Part shown: piece by piece, positions 9,818 to 20,363 of the stretch
Layout of the letters: every line of letters starts with the position of its first letter
Numbering within the stretch: the first letter of the stretch is position 1
Assembly: GCA_945885345.1 (NCBI GenBank)
Contig: CAMCYP010000016.1
Span: 1 to 64,000 of the forward strand
Direction: 5' to 3'
DNA: 64,000 bases
DNA from: Bordetella parapertussis
GTDB lineage: Bacteria; Pseudomonadota; Gammaproteobacteria; Burkholderiales; SG8-41
The notes under the pieces: generated by a model
Told to the model about the DNA's origin: nothing
The model's database searches: none
Seen by the model: only the letters and a program-made list of their open reading frames with translations
Program-made: the position numbers and the translations under genes

Positions 9818-10714
9818 GTGACCGCCCCCGATTTTCAGGCCTGGGCCGCAGCCGGGCAACAGCGCATCGAAGCTTTTCTGCAGCGCGTGCTGCCGCAGCC
9901 GGACATCGCGCCGCAACGCCTGCATGCAGCGATGCGTTATGCCGTGCTTGGTGCCGGCAAACGCGTGCGGCCCTTGCTGGCCTACGCCGCCGGTGAACTG
10001 TCGCAGGCCGATCCCGAGCGCGTGACGGTGGCCGGTGCCGCGGTGGAAATCATCCATGCCTATTCGCTGGTGCATGATGATCTGCCGTGCATGGATGACG
10101 ACGTGCTGCGCCGGGGCAAGCCGACCTGCCATGTTGAATTCGATGAGGCTACGGCACTGCTGGTCGGTGATGCGCTGCAAAGCCTCTCATTCCAGCTGCT
10201 CGGCGAATACCGCCTCGCTGATGACGCCAATGCGCAACTTGAAATGGTCAAGCTGCTCGCCGCTGCTGCCGGTTCGCGCGGCATGGCCGGCGGTCAGGCC
10301 ATCGATCTTGCTGCGGTTGGTAAAACATTGAGCGTGCCGGAACTCGAATTCATGCACATCCACAAAACCGGCGCGCTGATCCGCGCCGCGGCGGTACTCG
10401 GTGCGCGTTGCGGCAACGGTTTGAGCGAAGCCGAATTTGCCTGCGTCGATACCTTTGCCAAAGCCGTCGGTCTGGCCTTCCAGGTGGTCGACGATGTACT
10501 CGACGCCGAAGCGCCGACCGCAACCCTGGGCAAAACCGCCGGCAAGGACGCCGAGCAGGGCAAGCCTACCTATGTCAGCGCCATGGGTATTTCGCAAGCT
10601 AAAACGCTCGCCGGTGAATTGCGCGAACAGGCGCTGAAGGCGATTGCGCCCTTCGGTGCCCGTGGGGCGCGGCTGGCGCAATTGGCGGATTTCATCGTGT
10701 TGCGCAAGTTCTGA
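9818..10714 (+). CDS. ispA: (2E,6E)-farnesyl diphosphate synthase
   Basis: IspA condenses dimethylallyl and geranyl diphosphate with isopentenyl diphosphate to make farnesyl diphosphate, the precursor of quinones and undecaprenyl lipids. The 298-residue protein has the first aspartate-rich motif DDLPCMDDD near residue 87 with the GKPTCH loop after it, and the second motif VVDDVLD near 223. Length is typical. The start is GTG at 9818, as no ATG fits the conserved N-terminal helix. It lies between xseB and dxs, so the isoprenoid supply genes are co-transcribed. Chain length (C15 versus C10) cannot be proven from motifs alone. Confidence 0.95.
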   Translation: MTAPDFQAWAAAGQQRIEAFLQRVLPQPDIAPQRLHAAMRYAVLGAGKRVRPLLAYAAGELSQADPERVTVAGAAVEIIHAYSLVHDDLPCMDDDVLRRGKPTCHVEFDEATALLVGDALQSLSFQLLGEYRLADDANAQLEMVKLLAAAAGSRGMAGGQAIDLAAVGKTLSVPELEFMHIHKTGALIRAAAVLGARCGNGLSEAEFACVDTFAKAVGLAFQVVDDVLDAEAPTATLGKTAGKDAEQGKPTYVSAMGISQAKTLAGELREQALKAIAPFGARGARLAQLADFIVLRKF

Positions 10715-10726
10715 GACAATGACGCC

Positions 10727-12616
10727 ATGAGTGGAACATTGACCATGGACGGGGCCGGTGCGCAGGACAGGCCGATGTACGATCTGCTGAAATCGATTGC
10801 GACGCCGCACGACCTGCGGCTGCTCGAGCGCAGCCAGTTGCCGGCATTGGCTGCGGAGTTGCGCGCCTACCTGATCGATTCGGTGAGCCAGACCGGCGGC
10901 CACCTGTCGTCCAACCTCGGTACGGTTGAGCTGACAATCGCGCTGCATTACGTCTACGACACGCCGGATGACCGACTGGTGTGGGATGTCGGCCACCAGA
11001 CCTATGGCCACAAGATACTGACCGGCCGCCGCGAGGCGATGAAAAGCCTGCGCATGTGGCACGGTATCTCGGGCTTTCCGCAGCGTGCGGAATCTGAATA
11101 TGACGCCTTCGGCACCGCGCATTCCAGCACCTCGATCAGCGCGGCACTTGGCATGGCGGTGGCAGCGAAGCTGAAAGGCGAACCGCGCCGCGCAGTGGCG
11201 ATCATCGGCGACGGCGCGATGACCGCCGGCATGGCCTTCGAGGCACTGAACAACGCCGGCGACATGGACGTCGACCTGCTGGTGATCCTCAACGACAACG
11301 ACATGTCGATCTCGCCGCCGGTGGGCGCGCTGAACAAATACCTCGCCAAGCTGATGTCGGGTCGCTTCTACGCCGCGGCCAAGGGCCTCGGCGAAAAAGT
11401 GCTGGGTGACCTCGCGCGTCGCGCCGAGGAACATGTCAAGGGCATGGTCACGCCAGGTACGATGTTCGAGGAATTCGGTTTCAACTACATCGGCCCCATC
11501 GACGGCCACGACCTCGATGCGCTGATTCCGACGCTGCACAACATCAAGCGCCTGAAGGGTCCGCAGTTCCTGCACGTGGTCACGCGCAAGGGCCAGGGTT
11601 ACAAGCTGGCCGAGGCGGATCCGATTCTGTATCACGGCGTGTCAAAGTTCGACCATACCAGCGGTATCGCCAGCAGCAAATCCGGCGGCAAGCCCTCGTA
11701 CACGCAGGTGTTCGGCGACTGGCTGTGCGACATGGCGGCGAAAGACAAGCGCCTGGTGGCGATCACGCCGGCGATGCGCGAAGGCTCGGGCATGGTCAAG
11801 TACGCCACGCAGTATCCCGAACGTTATTTTGATGTCGGCATTGCCGAACAGCATGCGGTGACCTTTGCCGCGGGTGTGGCCTGCGAGGGCTACAAGCCGG
11901 TGGTGGCGATTTATTCGACCTTCCTGCAGCGCGGTTACGATCAGCTGATCCACGACGTGCAGATCCAGAACCTGCCGGTTATATTCGCGCTGGACCGCGG
12001 TGGCCTGGTCGGCGCCGACGGCGCCACGCATAACGGAAGCTTCGATCTGTCGTATCTGCGCTGCCTGCCGAACATGACGGTGATGACGCCGTCCGATGAA
12101 AACGAATGCCGGCAGATGTTGTTTACAGCTTTCCAGATGAACGGTCCGGTGGCAGTGCGTTATCCGCGCGGCACCGGGCCCGGTGTGGCGGTGCAGAAAG
12201 AAATGACCGCGCTGCCGGTGGGCTGCGGCGAAGTGCGGCGGCAAGGCAAGGGGGGCATCGCGATTCTCGCGTTTGGGTCCATGGTGGCACCGGCACTGGC
12301 CGCTGCTGAAGAATTCGACGCCACGGTTGCGAACATGCGCTTCGTCAAACCGCTGGATACCGATCTGGTGCGTGAACTGGCGGCGAACCATACGCTGCTG
12401 GTGACCATTGAAGAAAACGTGATCATGGGCGGTGCCGGCAGCGCGGTGCTGGAGTCCCTGCAGCAGCAAGGCTGCATGGTGCCGGTGCTGCAACTCGGTT
12501 TGCCCGATCGTTTTATCGAGCAGGGTGATCCGGCGGTGCAGCTCGCCAGCATCGGTCTCGACGCCAAGGGTATCGCTGACTCCATCCGCGCAAGACTTGC
12601 CGCACAACCCCAATGA
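10727..12616 (+). CDS. dxs: 1-deoxy-D-xylulose-5-phosphate synthase
   Basis: Dxs joins pyruvate and glyceraldehyde 3-phosphate using thiamine diphosphate, the first step of the MEP isoprenoid pathway. The 629-residue protein shows the N-terminal GHQTYGHK (about 88) and SISAALGMA segments, the TPP motif [18 protein letters not shown] (about 161), and the transketolase-like second half with GADGATHNG (about 428) and the catalytic Glu in the [14 protein letters not shown] region. The C-terminal domain is complete. It starts 12 bases after ispA and its stop overlaps the folE start by four bases (ATGA). ispH, the last enzyme of the same pathway, is also in this window at 36.9 kb. Confidence 0.97.
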   Translation: MSGTLTMDGAGAQDRPMYDLLKSIATPHDLRLLERSQLPALAAELRAYLIDSVSQTGGHLSSNLGTVELTIALHYVYDTPDDRLVWDVGHQTYGHKILTGRREAMKSLRMWHGISGFPQRAESEYDAFGTAHSSTSISAALGMAVAAKLKGEPRRAVAIIGDGAMTAGMAFEALNNAGDMDVDLLVILNDNDMSISPPVGALNKYLAKLMSGRFYAAAKGLGEKVLGDLARRAEEHVKGMVTPGTMFEEFGFNYIGPIDGHDLDALIPTLHNIKRLKGPQFLHVVTRKGQGYKLAEADPILYHGVSKFDHTSGIASSKSGGKPSYTQVFGDWLCDMAAKDKRLVAITPAMREGSGMVKYATQYPERYFDVGIAEQHAVTFAAGVACEGYKPVVAIYSTFLQRGYDQLIHDVQIQNLPVIFALDRGGLVGADGATHNGSFDLSYLRCLPNMTVMTPSDENECRQMLFTAFQMNGPVAVRYPRGTGPGVAVQKEMTALPVGCGEVRRQGKGGIAILAFGSMVAPALAAAEEFDATVANMRFVKPLDTDLVRELAANHTLLVTIEENVIMGGAGSAVLESLQQQGCMVPVLQLGLPDRFIEQGDPAVQLASIGLDAKGIADSIRARLAAQPQ

Positions 12617-13248
12617 AGCCGCGTGAACCCGATATGCGGGAAGAAAATGTCATGGACGGCTATTCGAAGATCGAGCAGTACAACCCCACGACCATCGCCA
12701 GCATCGCCGGCAAATACCGCGACATTCTGCGCGACGTCGGCGAAGACCCGGACCGCGAGGGCCTGCTCAAGACACCGGAGCGCGTGGCCAAGGCGCTGCA
12801 ATACCTGACCCACGGTTACGATCTCGATCCCGCGGAAATCCTGCGCTCGGCGATGTTCACCGAGGAATACCAGCAGATGGTGATCGTGCGCGACATCGAG
12901 GTGTATTCGCTGTGCGAGCATCACATGCTGCCTTTTTTCGGCAAGGCCCATGTCGCCTACATTCCGAAAGGCCGCATCGTCGGCCTGTCGAAAGTGCCGC
13001 GCGTGGTCGATGCCTATGCGCGCCGGCTGCAGGTGCAGGAACGTTTGACGGTGCAGATCCGCGACTGCATCCAGGAAACACTCGATCCCGCGGGGGTTGC
13101 GGTGGTGATCGAGGCGCAGCACATGTGCATGATCATGCGCGGCATCCAGAAACAGAATTCGGTGGCGTCGACCTCGGCCTTCACCGGTGAATTCAACAAG
13201 GACGTGACCCGTGCCGAATTCCTGCGCCTGATCGCTCCCCGTACGTGA
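12613..13248 (+). CDS. folE: GTP cyclohydrolase I (type I)
   Basis: FolE turns GTP into 7,8-dihydroneopterin triphosphate, the entry to folate and queuosine precursors. The 211-residue protein has the substrate and zinc segments [19 protein letters not shown] (zinc Cys and His near 100) and [15 protein letters not shown] zinc Cys (about 173). It also carries the conserved [10 protein letters not shown] and [11 protein letters not shown] stretches. The start at 12613 overlaps dxs by four bases and implies coupled translation. A second in-frame ATG at 12652 has GGAAG nine bases before it and would give a 198-residue form beginning MDGYSKIEQ, so the true start is not certain. The dxs-folE pairing is less common than ispA-dxs and may just be shared transcription. 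Confidence 0.95.
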   Translation: MKPREPDMREENVMDGYSKIEQYNPTTIASIAGKYRDILRDVGEDPDREGLLKTPERVAKALQYLTHGYDLDPAEILRSAMFTEEYQQMVIVRDIEVYSLCEHHMLPFFGKAHVAYIPKGRIVGLSKVPRVVDAYARRLQVQERLTVQIRDCIQETLDPAGVAVVIEAQHMCMIMRGIQKQNSVASTSAFTGEFNKDVTRAEFLRLIAPRT

Positions 13249-13295
13249 CGCAAAAGCATGATTAAATATTCAATAAAATCAAATACTTACGATAT

Positions 13296-13321
13296 ACCGC
13301 AATCCTGCGGTCATTGACCGC
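13296..13321 (+). promoter_or_regulatory. Overlapping alternative hairpins in the ribBA leader
   Basis: ACCGCA-ATCC-TGCGGT (13296-13311) and GCGGTCA-T-TGACCGC (13307-13321) are two inverted repeats that share the GCGGT block, so only one can form at a time. The second ends three bases before the ribBA ATG and would bury the initiation region. No clear Shine-Dalgarno sequence is visible there. This could be a translational switch, or a dyad operator. The 76-base gap is too short for a full FMN riboswitch. Confidence 0.4.
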
Positions 13322-13324
13322 GCC

Positions 13325-14572
13325 ATGACCGACCGCAAAACCAGCACACACAATATCGAACAGATCCTGCCCGACGTGCGACGCGGGCAGATGGTGATCC
13401 TCGTCGACAGCGAGGATCGCGAAAACGAAGGGGATCTGTTTGTCGCCGCAGAACGTGCAACACCCGAAGCCATCAACTTCATGGCGACCCAGGGCCGCGG
13501 CCTGATTTCGCTGGCTCTGAGCGAAGATCGCTTGCGCACGCTGGGTCTGTCACTGATCACCGATGACACCGGCAATCAATCCAAATTCGGCACGGCCTTC
13601 GCCACACCGATCGACGCCCGCGAGGGTGTGGGCTCGGGCATGTCGGCTCAGGATCGCGCGCACACCATCGCGGTCGCCATTGCCGATAACGCCAAGCCTG
13701 CCGATCTGATCCGTCCCGGCCGCTTGCAGACCCTGCGCGCGCTGGACGGCGGCGTGCTGGTGCGGCACGGTCACACCGAAGCCGCAGTGGATCTTGCGCG
13801 GCTCGCCGGACTCAAACCCGCCGGCGTGATCTGCGAAATCATGAATCTTGACGGCAGCATGGCGCGGATGCCCGATCTGGAACAATTCGCCGCGCAACAC
13901 AACATCCGCATCGTCCGCATCAGCGACCTCGTCGCCTACCGCGACAATGAACGCGAAATCCGCCGCAAGGCCGAAACCGTGTTGCCGACCAGCAAGGCTG
14001 GTGAGTTCAAAATGATTGTCTATGCCGACAATCTCGAAACCAATCTGTATGTCGCGCTGGTCAAGGGTGAGATCAAGTCTGGCGAGCCGGTGCTGGTGCG
14101 CCTGCATTCACAGTGCCTGACGGGTGACGTGTTCGGTTCCGAACGCTGCGACTGCGGTGAACAGCTCGATGCCGCGATGGGCATGATCGAAAAAGCCGGC
14201 AGCGGTATATTGGTTTACATGTTCGACGAAGGCCGCGGGATCGGCTTACTCAACAAGATCCGCGCCTATGCGCTGCAGGACCAGGGTCAGGACACGGTGG
14301 AAGCCAATCACGCACTGGGATTTGCTGCTGACATGCGCGATTACCGTGCCGGTGCGCACATTTTGTTCGACCTCGGCGCGCGCGAAGTGCGGCTGATGAC
14401 TAACAACCCGGACAAGGTTGCGGCGCTGGAAGATTACGGATTAAAAGTGGTTGAGCGTGTCGCGGTTGAAGTGCCGCCGCGTGAGGCCAACCGCCGGTAT
14501 CTGAATACCAAACGCAGCAAGTTCGGACATTTGCTGGCGATGGTGGGCGGGGAGCGGGAAACCAAGAAGTAG
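13325..14572 (+). CDS. ribBA: Bifunctional 3,4-dihydroxy-2-butanone-4-phosphate synthase / GTP cyclohydrolase II
   Basis: This 415-residue fusion performs the two entry reactions of riboflavin synthesis. The N-terminal RibB domain (about 1-205) has [17 protein letters not shown], and the [10 protein letters not shown] and [13 protein letters not shown] segments that bind ribulose 5-phosphate. The C-terminal RibA domain has the zinc site [18 protein letters not shown] (about 261-278), the catalytic [18 protein letters not shown] and the TNNPDKV GTP segment. All zinc cysteines are present, so the RibA half looks active, unlike some fusions with a decayed half. It stands apart from other rib genes except ribF at 32.5 kb. 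Leader hairpins are described separately. Confidence 0.96.
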   Translation: MTDRKTSTHNIEQILPDVRRGQMVILVDSEDRENEGDLFVAAERATPEAINFMATQGRGLISLALSEDRLRTLGLSLITDDTGNQSKFGTAFATPIDAREGVGSGMSAQDRAHTIAVAIADNAKPADLIRPGRLQTLRALDGGVLVRHGHTEAAVDLARLAGLKPAGVICEIMNLDGSMARMPDLEQFAAQHNIRIVRISDLVAYRDNEREIRRKAETVLPTSKAGEFKMIVYADNLETNLYVALVKGEIKSGEPVLVRLHSQCLTGDVFGSERCDCGEQLDAAMGMIEKAGSGILVYMFDEGRGIGLLNKIRAYALQDQGQDTVEANHALGFAADMRDYRAGAHILFDLGAREVRLMTNNPDKVAALEDYGLKVVERVAVEVPPREANRRYLNTKRSKFGHLLAMVGGERETKK

Positions 14573-14581
14573 GATGCTTTT

Positions 14582-15244
14582 TCAGTAACGTCGTATCAAC
14601 GTCAACGCCTGCCCATCCCGCTTCATCTCGGTGCGGTTCAAAAAACTCATCCCCAGCAGCGCCATCTTCAGTCCATCGCCTTCCAGCACCACGGCATCGA
14701 CGGCATACAGCGTGATGTCGCCGACTTTCACGATGTCGAGCTTGATCTTGTAGGCCGCGGCACGGCCGTTGGCGGTCTGGGTGTAGCCGCGCTCACCGCT
14801 GAGGTAGTTGATGCCCAGCCGTCGTGCGTCGGCGCTGGGCAGTGCGATGGAGGTGGCGCCGGTGTCCACCAGGAACTGCACCGTGCCGCCGTTGACCTGG
14901 CCCAGGGTCTGGTAATGGCCCTGCGTATCCGCGGTCAGCGTGACCGAGGCGCCGGGTGCGCTTTCCGCGGCAACGCTGGTGCCGGTGACCTTGTAGCCGG
15001 AACCCAGCGCCAAGCTCTGGCGTTTGCCTTGGAATTCGATGACGGCGCCCTTGCTGTCGGCGCTGAGCAGCTTGACGCCTTCGGGCGAGGTCTGTCCGGC
15101 AGACAGCATGCGCGGTTTGCCGCCGTCGATGACGAGCTGGGCTTTGCCGCCGAACAGCGCCGTGACGCTGATGTCCGCGGCCTGTGCCGTGGCCGTGGAG
15201 AGCAGAAGCGTAACAACGATTGCTTTAAGATAAGCGCATCGCAT
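14582..15244 (-). CDS. Retropepsin-like aspartic protease, clan AA, exported
   Basis: The 220-residue protein has a Sec signal peptide (VVTLLLSTATAQAADI) and then a short beta-rich N-terminal segment. Its aspartic-protease half-domain carries the catalytic FLVDTGATSIALP motif near residue 130, and a hydrophobic closing segment ALLGMSFLNR near 197. This is the TIGR02281-type family of single-domain proteases that would act as dimers, in the periplasm here. Its substrate is unknown. It is convergent with ribBA (9-base gap) and its 5' end lies 13 bases from the divergent glutamine amidotransferase gene, leaving little room for separate promoters. Confidence 0.85.
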   Translation of the reverse strand: MRCAYLKAIVVTLLLSTATAQAADISVTALFGGKAQLVIDGGKPRMLSAGQTSPEGVKLLSADSKGAVIEFQGKRQSLALGSGYKVTGTSVAAESAPGASVTLTADTQGHYQTLGQVNGGTVQFLVDTGATSIALPSADARRLGINYLSGERGYTQTANGRAAAYKIKLDIVKVGDITLYAVDAVVLEGDGLKMALLGMSFLNRTEMKRDGQALTLIRRY

Positions 15245-15257
15245 TCCGGATCACCCC

Positions 15258-15974
15258 ATGAAACCTGTTGCCATTTTTCGTTATACCGCCACTGAAGGGC
15301 CGGCCTATTTTGCCACGTACCTTGAACGCCGGAAGATTCCGTATAAGTTGATCCGTATCGATGCCGGAGATCCGATTCCTGCCGATGCGTCGGCGCTGGC
15401 CGGCGTGGTCTGCATGGGCGGGCCGATGAGCGTCAATGACGATCTGCCGTGGATCGCACCGATGCTCGGCCTGATCCGCGATGCGGTGCAGCGCGACGTG
15501 CCGGTGCTGGGGCATTGCCTCGGCGGGCAGTTGATGGCCAGGGCGCTGGGCGCGCCGGTGACGCGCAATCCGGTCAAGGAAATCGGCTGGGGCCAGATTG
15601 AGATACTCGACCAGCCCGTGGCAAAGCAATGGCTGGGCAGTGACCTGCCGTCCTTTCTGTCCTTCCACTGGCACGGCGAAACCTTTGCGGTGCCCGAGGG
15701 GGCCACGCGCGTCATGGCCAGTGCCTGGTGTCCGAATCAGGGCTTTGCCATGGGCAAACATTTTGGCATGCAGTGCCATGTCGAAATGACCGAAGAACTG
15801 ATTCGTACTTGGTGCAGTGACTGGGCAAAGGAAGTGGAGGCGCTGGCGGGGCGCATGGCCTCGGTGCAGACGCCGGCGGAAATGGAGCAAGGCATCAGTG
15901 AAAAAGTGCGTGCGCTGAATGCGGTGGCGGCGCGAATTTACGATCGCTGGATTACCGGACTGGCTAGCAACTAA
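15258..15974 (+). CDS. Class I glutamine amidotransferase-like protein
   Basis: The 238-residue protein is a stand-alone GATase1 domain. The nucleophile elbow is GHCLGGQLMARALG (Cys near residue 84), and MQCHVEMTEE near 173 holds the catalytic His and Glu, so the triad is complete. Such proteins release ammonia from glutamine or act as gamma-glutamyl peptidases. Homologues are often labelled GMP synthase-like, but there is no synthetase domain, so it is not GuaA. The acceptor is unknown. The gene is followed by a palindromic repeat (15983-16039) that separates it from the convergent chrA. Confidence 0.85.
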   Translation: MKPVAIFRYTATEGPAYFATYLERRKIPYKLIRIDAGDPIPADASALAGVVCMGGPMSVNDDLPWIAPMLGLIRDAVQRDVPVLGHCLGGQLMARALGAPVTRNPVKEIGWGQIEILDQPVAKQWLGSDLPSFLSFHWHGETFAVPEGATRVMASAWCPNQGFAMGKHFGMQCHVEMTEELIRTWCSDWAKEVEALAGRMASVQTPAEMEQGISEKVRALNAVAARIYDRWITGLASN

Positions 15975-15982
15975 TTTTTCCA

Positions 15983-16039
15983 CCGTTCGCCCTGAGCTTG
16001 TCGAAGGGCGGCGGGCTTCGACAGGCTCAGCCCGAACGG
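15983..16039. repeat. Palindromic REP-like repeat, copy 1
   Basis: CCGTTCGCCCTGAGCTTGTC (from 15983) pairs with GACAGGCTCAGCCCGAACGG (to 16039), giving a stem of more than 20 bp with a few mismatches around a short GGCGG-containing loop. A second copy lies at 18936-18993 in the opposite orientation. The element sits between two convergent genes and could act as a bidirectional terminator. Confidence 0.85.
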
Positions 16040-16064
16040 AGTTGTTTTGGAATCCGCATGGCGC

Positions 16065-17402
16065 TCAGGCCAGCAGTGTCCAGGCAATACCGGCGACGGC
16101 GCAGACTCCGATCACCGGCATCACGCCGATTTTCCAGCGCCACAGCGCGAGGAAGGCCGCGAGTCCGATGAGGGCGGACAGCCAGTCGAAGCGGCCTTGC
16201 AATCCTTCCGGCCACAGCACGTGATAGGCAAAAAACACCGCTAGATTGAGGATCACGCCGACCACTGCGGCGGTGATGCCGGTCAGCGGTGCGGTGAATT
16301 TCAGGTCGCCATGCGTGGTTTCGACCAGCGGGCCGCCGAGCAGGATGAACATGAAACTCGGCAGGAAGGTGAAGTAAGTAACGACAGTGGCTGCCAGCGC
16401 ACCGGCGAGGAACAGGTGGTCAGCGCCGAGGAACTGTGTGGTCCAGCCACCGACAAAACCGACAAAGGCCACCACCATGATCAGCGGACCGGGTGTGGTT
16501 TCGCCCAGCGCGAGGCCGTCGATCATCTGCAGCGGCGTGACCCATTGGTAGTGTTCAACGGCAGCCTGATAGACATAAGGCAGTACGGCATAGGCGCCGC
16601 CGAAGGTCAGCAGCGCCGCTTTGGTGAAAAACCAGCCCATCTGCGTCAGCGCGCCCTGCCAGCCGTAAATGGTGATTAGCAACGCCATCGCGGCGGCCCA
16701 CAGCAGCAGGCCGATACCGAGCACGATGGTGAAGCGTTTCCAGGTGAACAGCGCATGTGCCGGTGTCGGCGTGTGATCGTCGATGACTGCGGCACCGTAG
16801 CTTTTTCCATCCGCGCCGTGCCCGCCACCGATGGCGAACAGCGCAGGAGCAACGCGGCCGCCGATGTAACCAATGATGCCGGCACCGATGACGATCAGCG
16901 GAAACGGCAGCTGCAGCGCAAACAGCGCGATGAATGCGGCCGCCGCGATGCCCCACAGCACGCTGTTTTTCAGCGCGCGTGAGCCGATGCGCATGGCGGC
17001 AACCACGACGATGGCGGTGACCGCGGGTTTGATGCCGTAGAGCATGCCGGCGATGGCCGGCACATGGCCCCAGGCGATGTAGATCCAGGTCAGTGCAATC
17101 AGGATGAACAGCGAGGGCAGCACAAACAGCCCGCCGGCGACGATGCCGCCCCAGGTGCGATGCATCAGCCAGCCGATGTAGGTGGCGAGCTGCTGTGCTT
17201 CCGGGCCGGGCAGCACCATGCAGTAGTTCAAGGCATGCAGGAAGCGGCGTTCGGAAATCCAGCGTTTCCGCTCGACCAGCTCCTGATGCATGATCGCGAT
17301 CTGTCCGGCCGGACCGCCGAAACTGATGAAGCCGAGTTTCAGCCAGAAGCGGAAAGCTTCCCGGAACGGGATGGCTTCGGGTGCCGTGCTGTTTTTATTC
17401 AT
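16065..17402 (-). CDS. chrA: Chromate transporter, long-chain CHR family (ChrA)
   Basis: ChrA exports chromate across the inner membrane, driven by the proton gradient. The 445-residue protein has two homologous CHR domains. The first begins FRFWLKLGFISFGGPAGQIA (about 18-37) and holds the CMVLPGPEAQQLATYIG motif. The second repeats the pattern as WFFTKAALLTFGGAYAVLPY and LALGETTPGPLIMVVAFVGF. About 10-12 hydrophobic segments are visible. A charged loop (about 195-220, with HGADGKSYG) joins the halves. It lies 24 bases after yajQ on the same strand, so it may be the last gene of a ppnP-BPH-yajQ-chrA unit. Chromate resistance is the family function; the native substrate might also be sulfate-like anions. 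Confidence 0.92.
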   Translation of the reverse strand: MNKNSTAPEAIPFREAFRFWLKLGFISFGGPAGQIAIMHQELVERKRWISERRFLHALNYCMVLPGPEAQQLATYIGWLMHRTWGGIVAGGLFVLPSLFILIALTWIYIAWGHVPAIAGMLYGIKPAVTAIVVVAAMRIGSRALKNSVLWGIAAAAFIALFALQLPFPLIVIGAGIIGYIGGRVAPALFAIGGGHGADGKSYGAAVIDDHTPTPAHALFTWKRFTIVLGIGLLLWAAAMALLITIYGWQGALTQMGWFFTKAALLTFGGAYAVLPYVYQAAVEHYQWVTPLQMIDGLALGETTPGPLIMVVAFVGFVGGWTTQFLGADHLFLAGALAATVVTYFTFLPSFMFILLGGPLVETTHGDLKFTAPLTGITAAVVGVILNLAVFFAYHVLWPEGLQGRFDWLSALIGLAAFLALWRWKIGVMPVIGVCAVAGIAWTLLA

Positions 17403-17426
17403 GCGGCGCCCGCCAGCGGTACGTGA

Positions 17427-17918
17427 CTAGTCGCGGAAATTTTTGAACTGCAGCGGGAATTCGGTGATCGACTTGCGGATCAGTGCGATGGCGTCCTGCA
17501 GCAGGTCTTTTTTGGCGCCGGAGACACGCACCACGTCGCCCTGGATGCTGCCCTGGACTTTCATTTTGCTGTCCTTCAGCAGCTTGACGATTTTTTTCGC
17601 CAGATCCTGCTCGATGCCTTCGCGCACGGTCACCGGCTGCTTCATCTTGTTGCCGCTGATGGGTTCGCCGTCGCCGAGTTTCAGGCAGCGGGTGTCGACG
17701 CCGCGCTTGGCGAGCTTGGCCGTCAGTACGTCGCGGACCTGGCTCAGCTTGAAATCGTCGTCGCCGTAGACGGTCAGTGTCTTTTCTTTTTCGTTGATTT
17801 CAACCCGGGCATCGGAGCCCTTGAAATCAAAACGTGTGGAAACTTCTTTATTGGTCTGGTCGACGGCGTTATGCACTTCGACCTGATTGACTTCAGAAAC
17901 GATGTCGAACGAGGGCAT
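17427..17918 (-). CDS. yajQ: YajQ family nucleotide / cyclic-di-GMP-binding protein
   Basis: The 163-residue protein is a full-length YajQ, beginning [19 protein letters not shown] and containing [13 protein letters not shown] and the [11 protein letters not shown] segment typical of the family. It has two ferredoxin-like (RNP-type) folds. In Xanthomonas and Pseudomonas, relatives bind cyclic di-GMP and modulate transcription factors; older work found RNA or nucleotide binding. The role here is not shown. AAGGGAGCAAGC precedes the ATG. It lies between BPH (73 bases upstream) and chrA. Confidence 0.93.
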   Translation of the reverse strand: MPSFDIVSEVNQVEVHNAVDQTNKEVSTRFDFKGSDARVEINEKEKTLTVYGDDDFKLSQVRDVLTAKLAKRGVDTRCLKLGDGEPISGNKMKQPVTVREGIEQDLAKKIVKLLKDSKMKVQGSIQGDVVRVSGAKKDLLQDAIALIRKSITEFPLQFKNFRD

Positions 17919-17991
17919 GCTTGCTCCCTTTGTTTTGAGTCAGGCCCGGATTATACGCCCCATGATGGGGCGGGATGCCGGGGAGGGTGGT

Positions 17992-18585
17992 TCAGCGCGC
18001 GCGTTTGCGCGCTGCCTGCAGTGCAATGCGTTTTACGTCGATCGGCTGACCGGTGGCGTCGTCAAATTCCGCTGCGGCTTCCACGGCGCGACGCGCCAGG
18101 GTTTCTGCATCCAGGCCGCGCTGACCGTGCAGCGCATGCAGCGCGCCCATCGCGTAATTGCTGCCGCTGCCGAAGGCGTAATAACGGGTGAATTCCTGTA
18201 CCGTGCGGTGCGCAACCACGCCGAAAATACCGTGCTTGTTGGCGATCAGCGCATCAAAGCGTGTCGATTCCAGCGCTTCATCCTCATGGCCGCCGGGCAG
18301 CAGGTGGTAATCGCCTTTCAGCACGGCATGCAGTGTCTGCCAGGTGCGGAAGATGGCCATCGGCGTGTTGAATCGCGGCTTGACCCTGGGGCGCGAAAAA
18401 TAATCCGCGAGTATGGTCTTGAAGGTGGCGTTGCCGGTGAGGGCCAGCCAGGTGTCGCCGACTTGCAGTAGTTTGCCGTGGTTGGCGACGTATTCAGCGC
18501 TTTCTTTGCTCGAGCCCCATTTGGTCATGGTGTCGGCGGCGATGGCGACGCCGCGGTCCTTGCGGACTACAACCAGTGTTGTCAT
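17992..18585 (-). CDS. Betaproteobacterial proteasome homologue (BPH), Ntn-hydrolase
   Basis: The 197-residue protein starts MTTLVVVRKD, so removal of Met would expose an N-terminal Thr as in HslV and proteasome beta subunits. In the mature protein Asp17 lies in the IAADTMTKWG segment. A Lys at position 37 (HGKLLQV) aligns with the catalytic Lys33 of HslV if a four-residue insertion is allowed. The GSGSNYAMGAL loop near residue 140 matches the conserved glycine-serine loop. The family known as BPH forms self-compartmentalised rings but has no known ATPase partner; none is encoded nearby. It lies 18 bases after ppnP and before yajQ. HslV itself is excluded by length, divergence and lack of hslU. 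Confidence 0.85.
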   Translation of the reverse strand: MTTLVVVRKDRGVAIAADTMTKWGSSKESAEYVANHGKLLQVGDTWLALTGNATFKTILADYFSRPRVKPRFNTPMAIFRTWQTLHAVLKGDYHLLPGGHEDEALESTRFDALIANKHGIFGVVAHRTVQEFTRYYAFGSGSNYAMGALHALHGQRGLDAETLARRAVEAAAEFDDATGQPIDVKRIALQAARKRAR

Positions 18586-18603
18586 TTGGTCAGCCGCGCT
18601 TTA

Positions 18604-18909
18604 TTAACCAAAATGGCAGACGTAATGCAGCGGTTCAGCCGGTTCGATGTCGAAACTGGATTTCCCCGGCACGTCAAAGCTTTCACCGGCAGCGACGTTT
18701 TTCCATTCGGCACCAGCGAGCTTGTAACGGCCGCTGCCGGCGATGATTTCCATGCGTTCCGGCGCATCGGTATTGAAAGTCAGTTTGGACGGCAGGATCA
18801 CGCCCACCGATTTGCGCACACCACCGGCGAGGATCACGGTATGGCTGATGCACTTGCCGTCGAAATAGACGTTGGCTTTTTTGACGACGGAAACATTATC
18901 GAACTGCAT
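18604..18909 (-). CDS. ppnP: Pyrimidine/purine nucleoside phosphorylase PpnP
   Basis: The 101-residue protein is a single small cupin-like barrel of the PpnP (YaiE, DUF1255) family. It has the expected [30 protein letters not shown] and [12 protein letters not shown] segments. PpnP phosphorolyses many nucleosides to bases and ribose 1-phosphate in the cytoplasm. Length is normal. AGGAAAGAAAATC precedes the ATG on the minus strand. BPH follows after 18 bases, and a palindromic repeat (18936-18993) lies directly upstream. Confidence 0.93.
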   Translation of the reverse strand: MQFDNVSVVKKANVYFDGKCISHTVILAGGVRKSVGVILPSKLTFNTDAPERMEIIAGSGRYKLAGAEWKNVAAGESFDVPGKSSFDIEPAEPLHYVCHFG

Positions 18910-18935
18910 GATTTTCTTTCCTGATTGATCTTTAA

Positions 18936-18993
18936 CCGTTCGGGCTGAGCCTGTCGAAGCCTAGTTGCCCTTCGACAAGCTCAGGGCGAACGG
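18936..18993. repeat. Palindromic REP-like repeat, copy 2
   Basis: This is the same element as at 15983-16039 but inverted: it opens with CCGTTCGGGCTGAGCCTGTC and closes with the GACAAGCTCAGGGCGAACGG arm. The loop differs. It lies between the argG stop and the ppnP start. Together the two copies flank chrA-yajQ-BPH-ppnP. Confidence 0.85.
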
Positions 18994-19015
18994 GGGATGG
19001 TTTTATTTGCGTTTC

Positions 19016-20248
<1,233 letters not shown>

Positions 20249-20363
20249 ATTTTTCAGATCAAGGTGGGTCGGATAAGCGGGTCGTTGTAACGGGTAAATG
20301 CGGGGCGAATGTGGAGTTATAGGCCGGACATGTGCGGGGCGCCATTTTACCGGCGCGCGGGAT

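Noticed and set aside
13249..13324. FMN riboswitch before ribBA
   Set aside because: The gap is only 76 bases and lacks the conserved FMN aptamer blocks.
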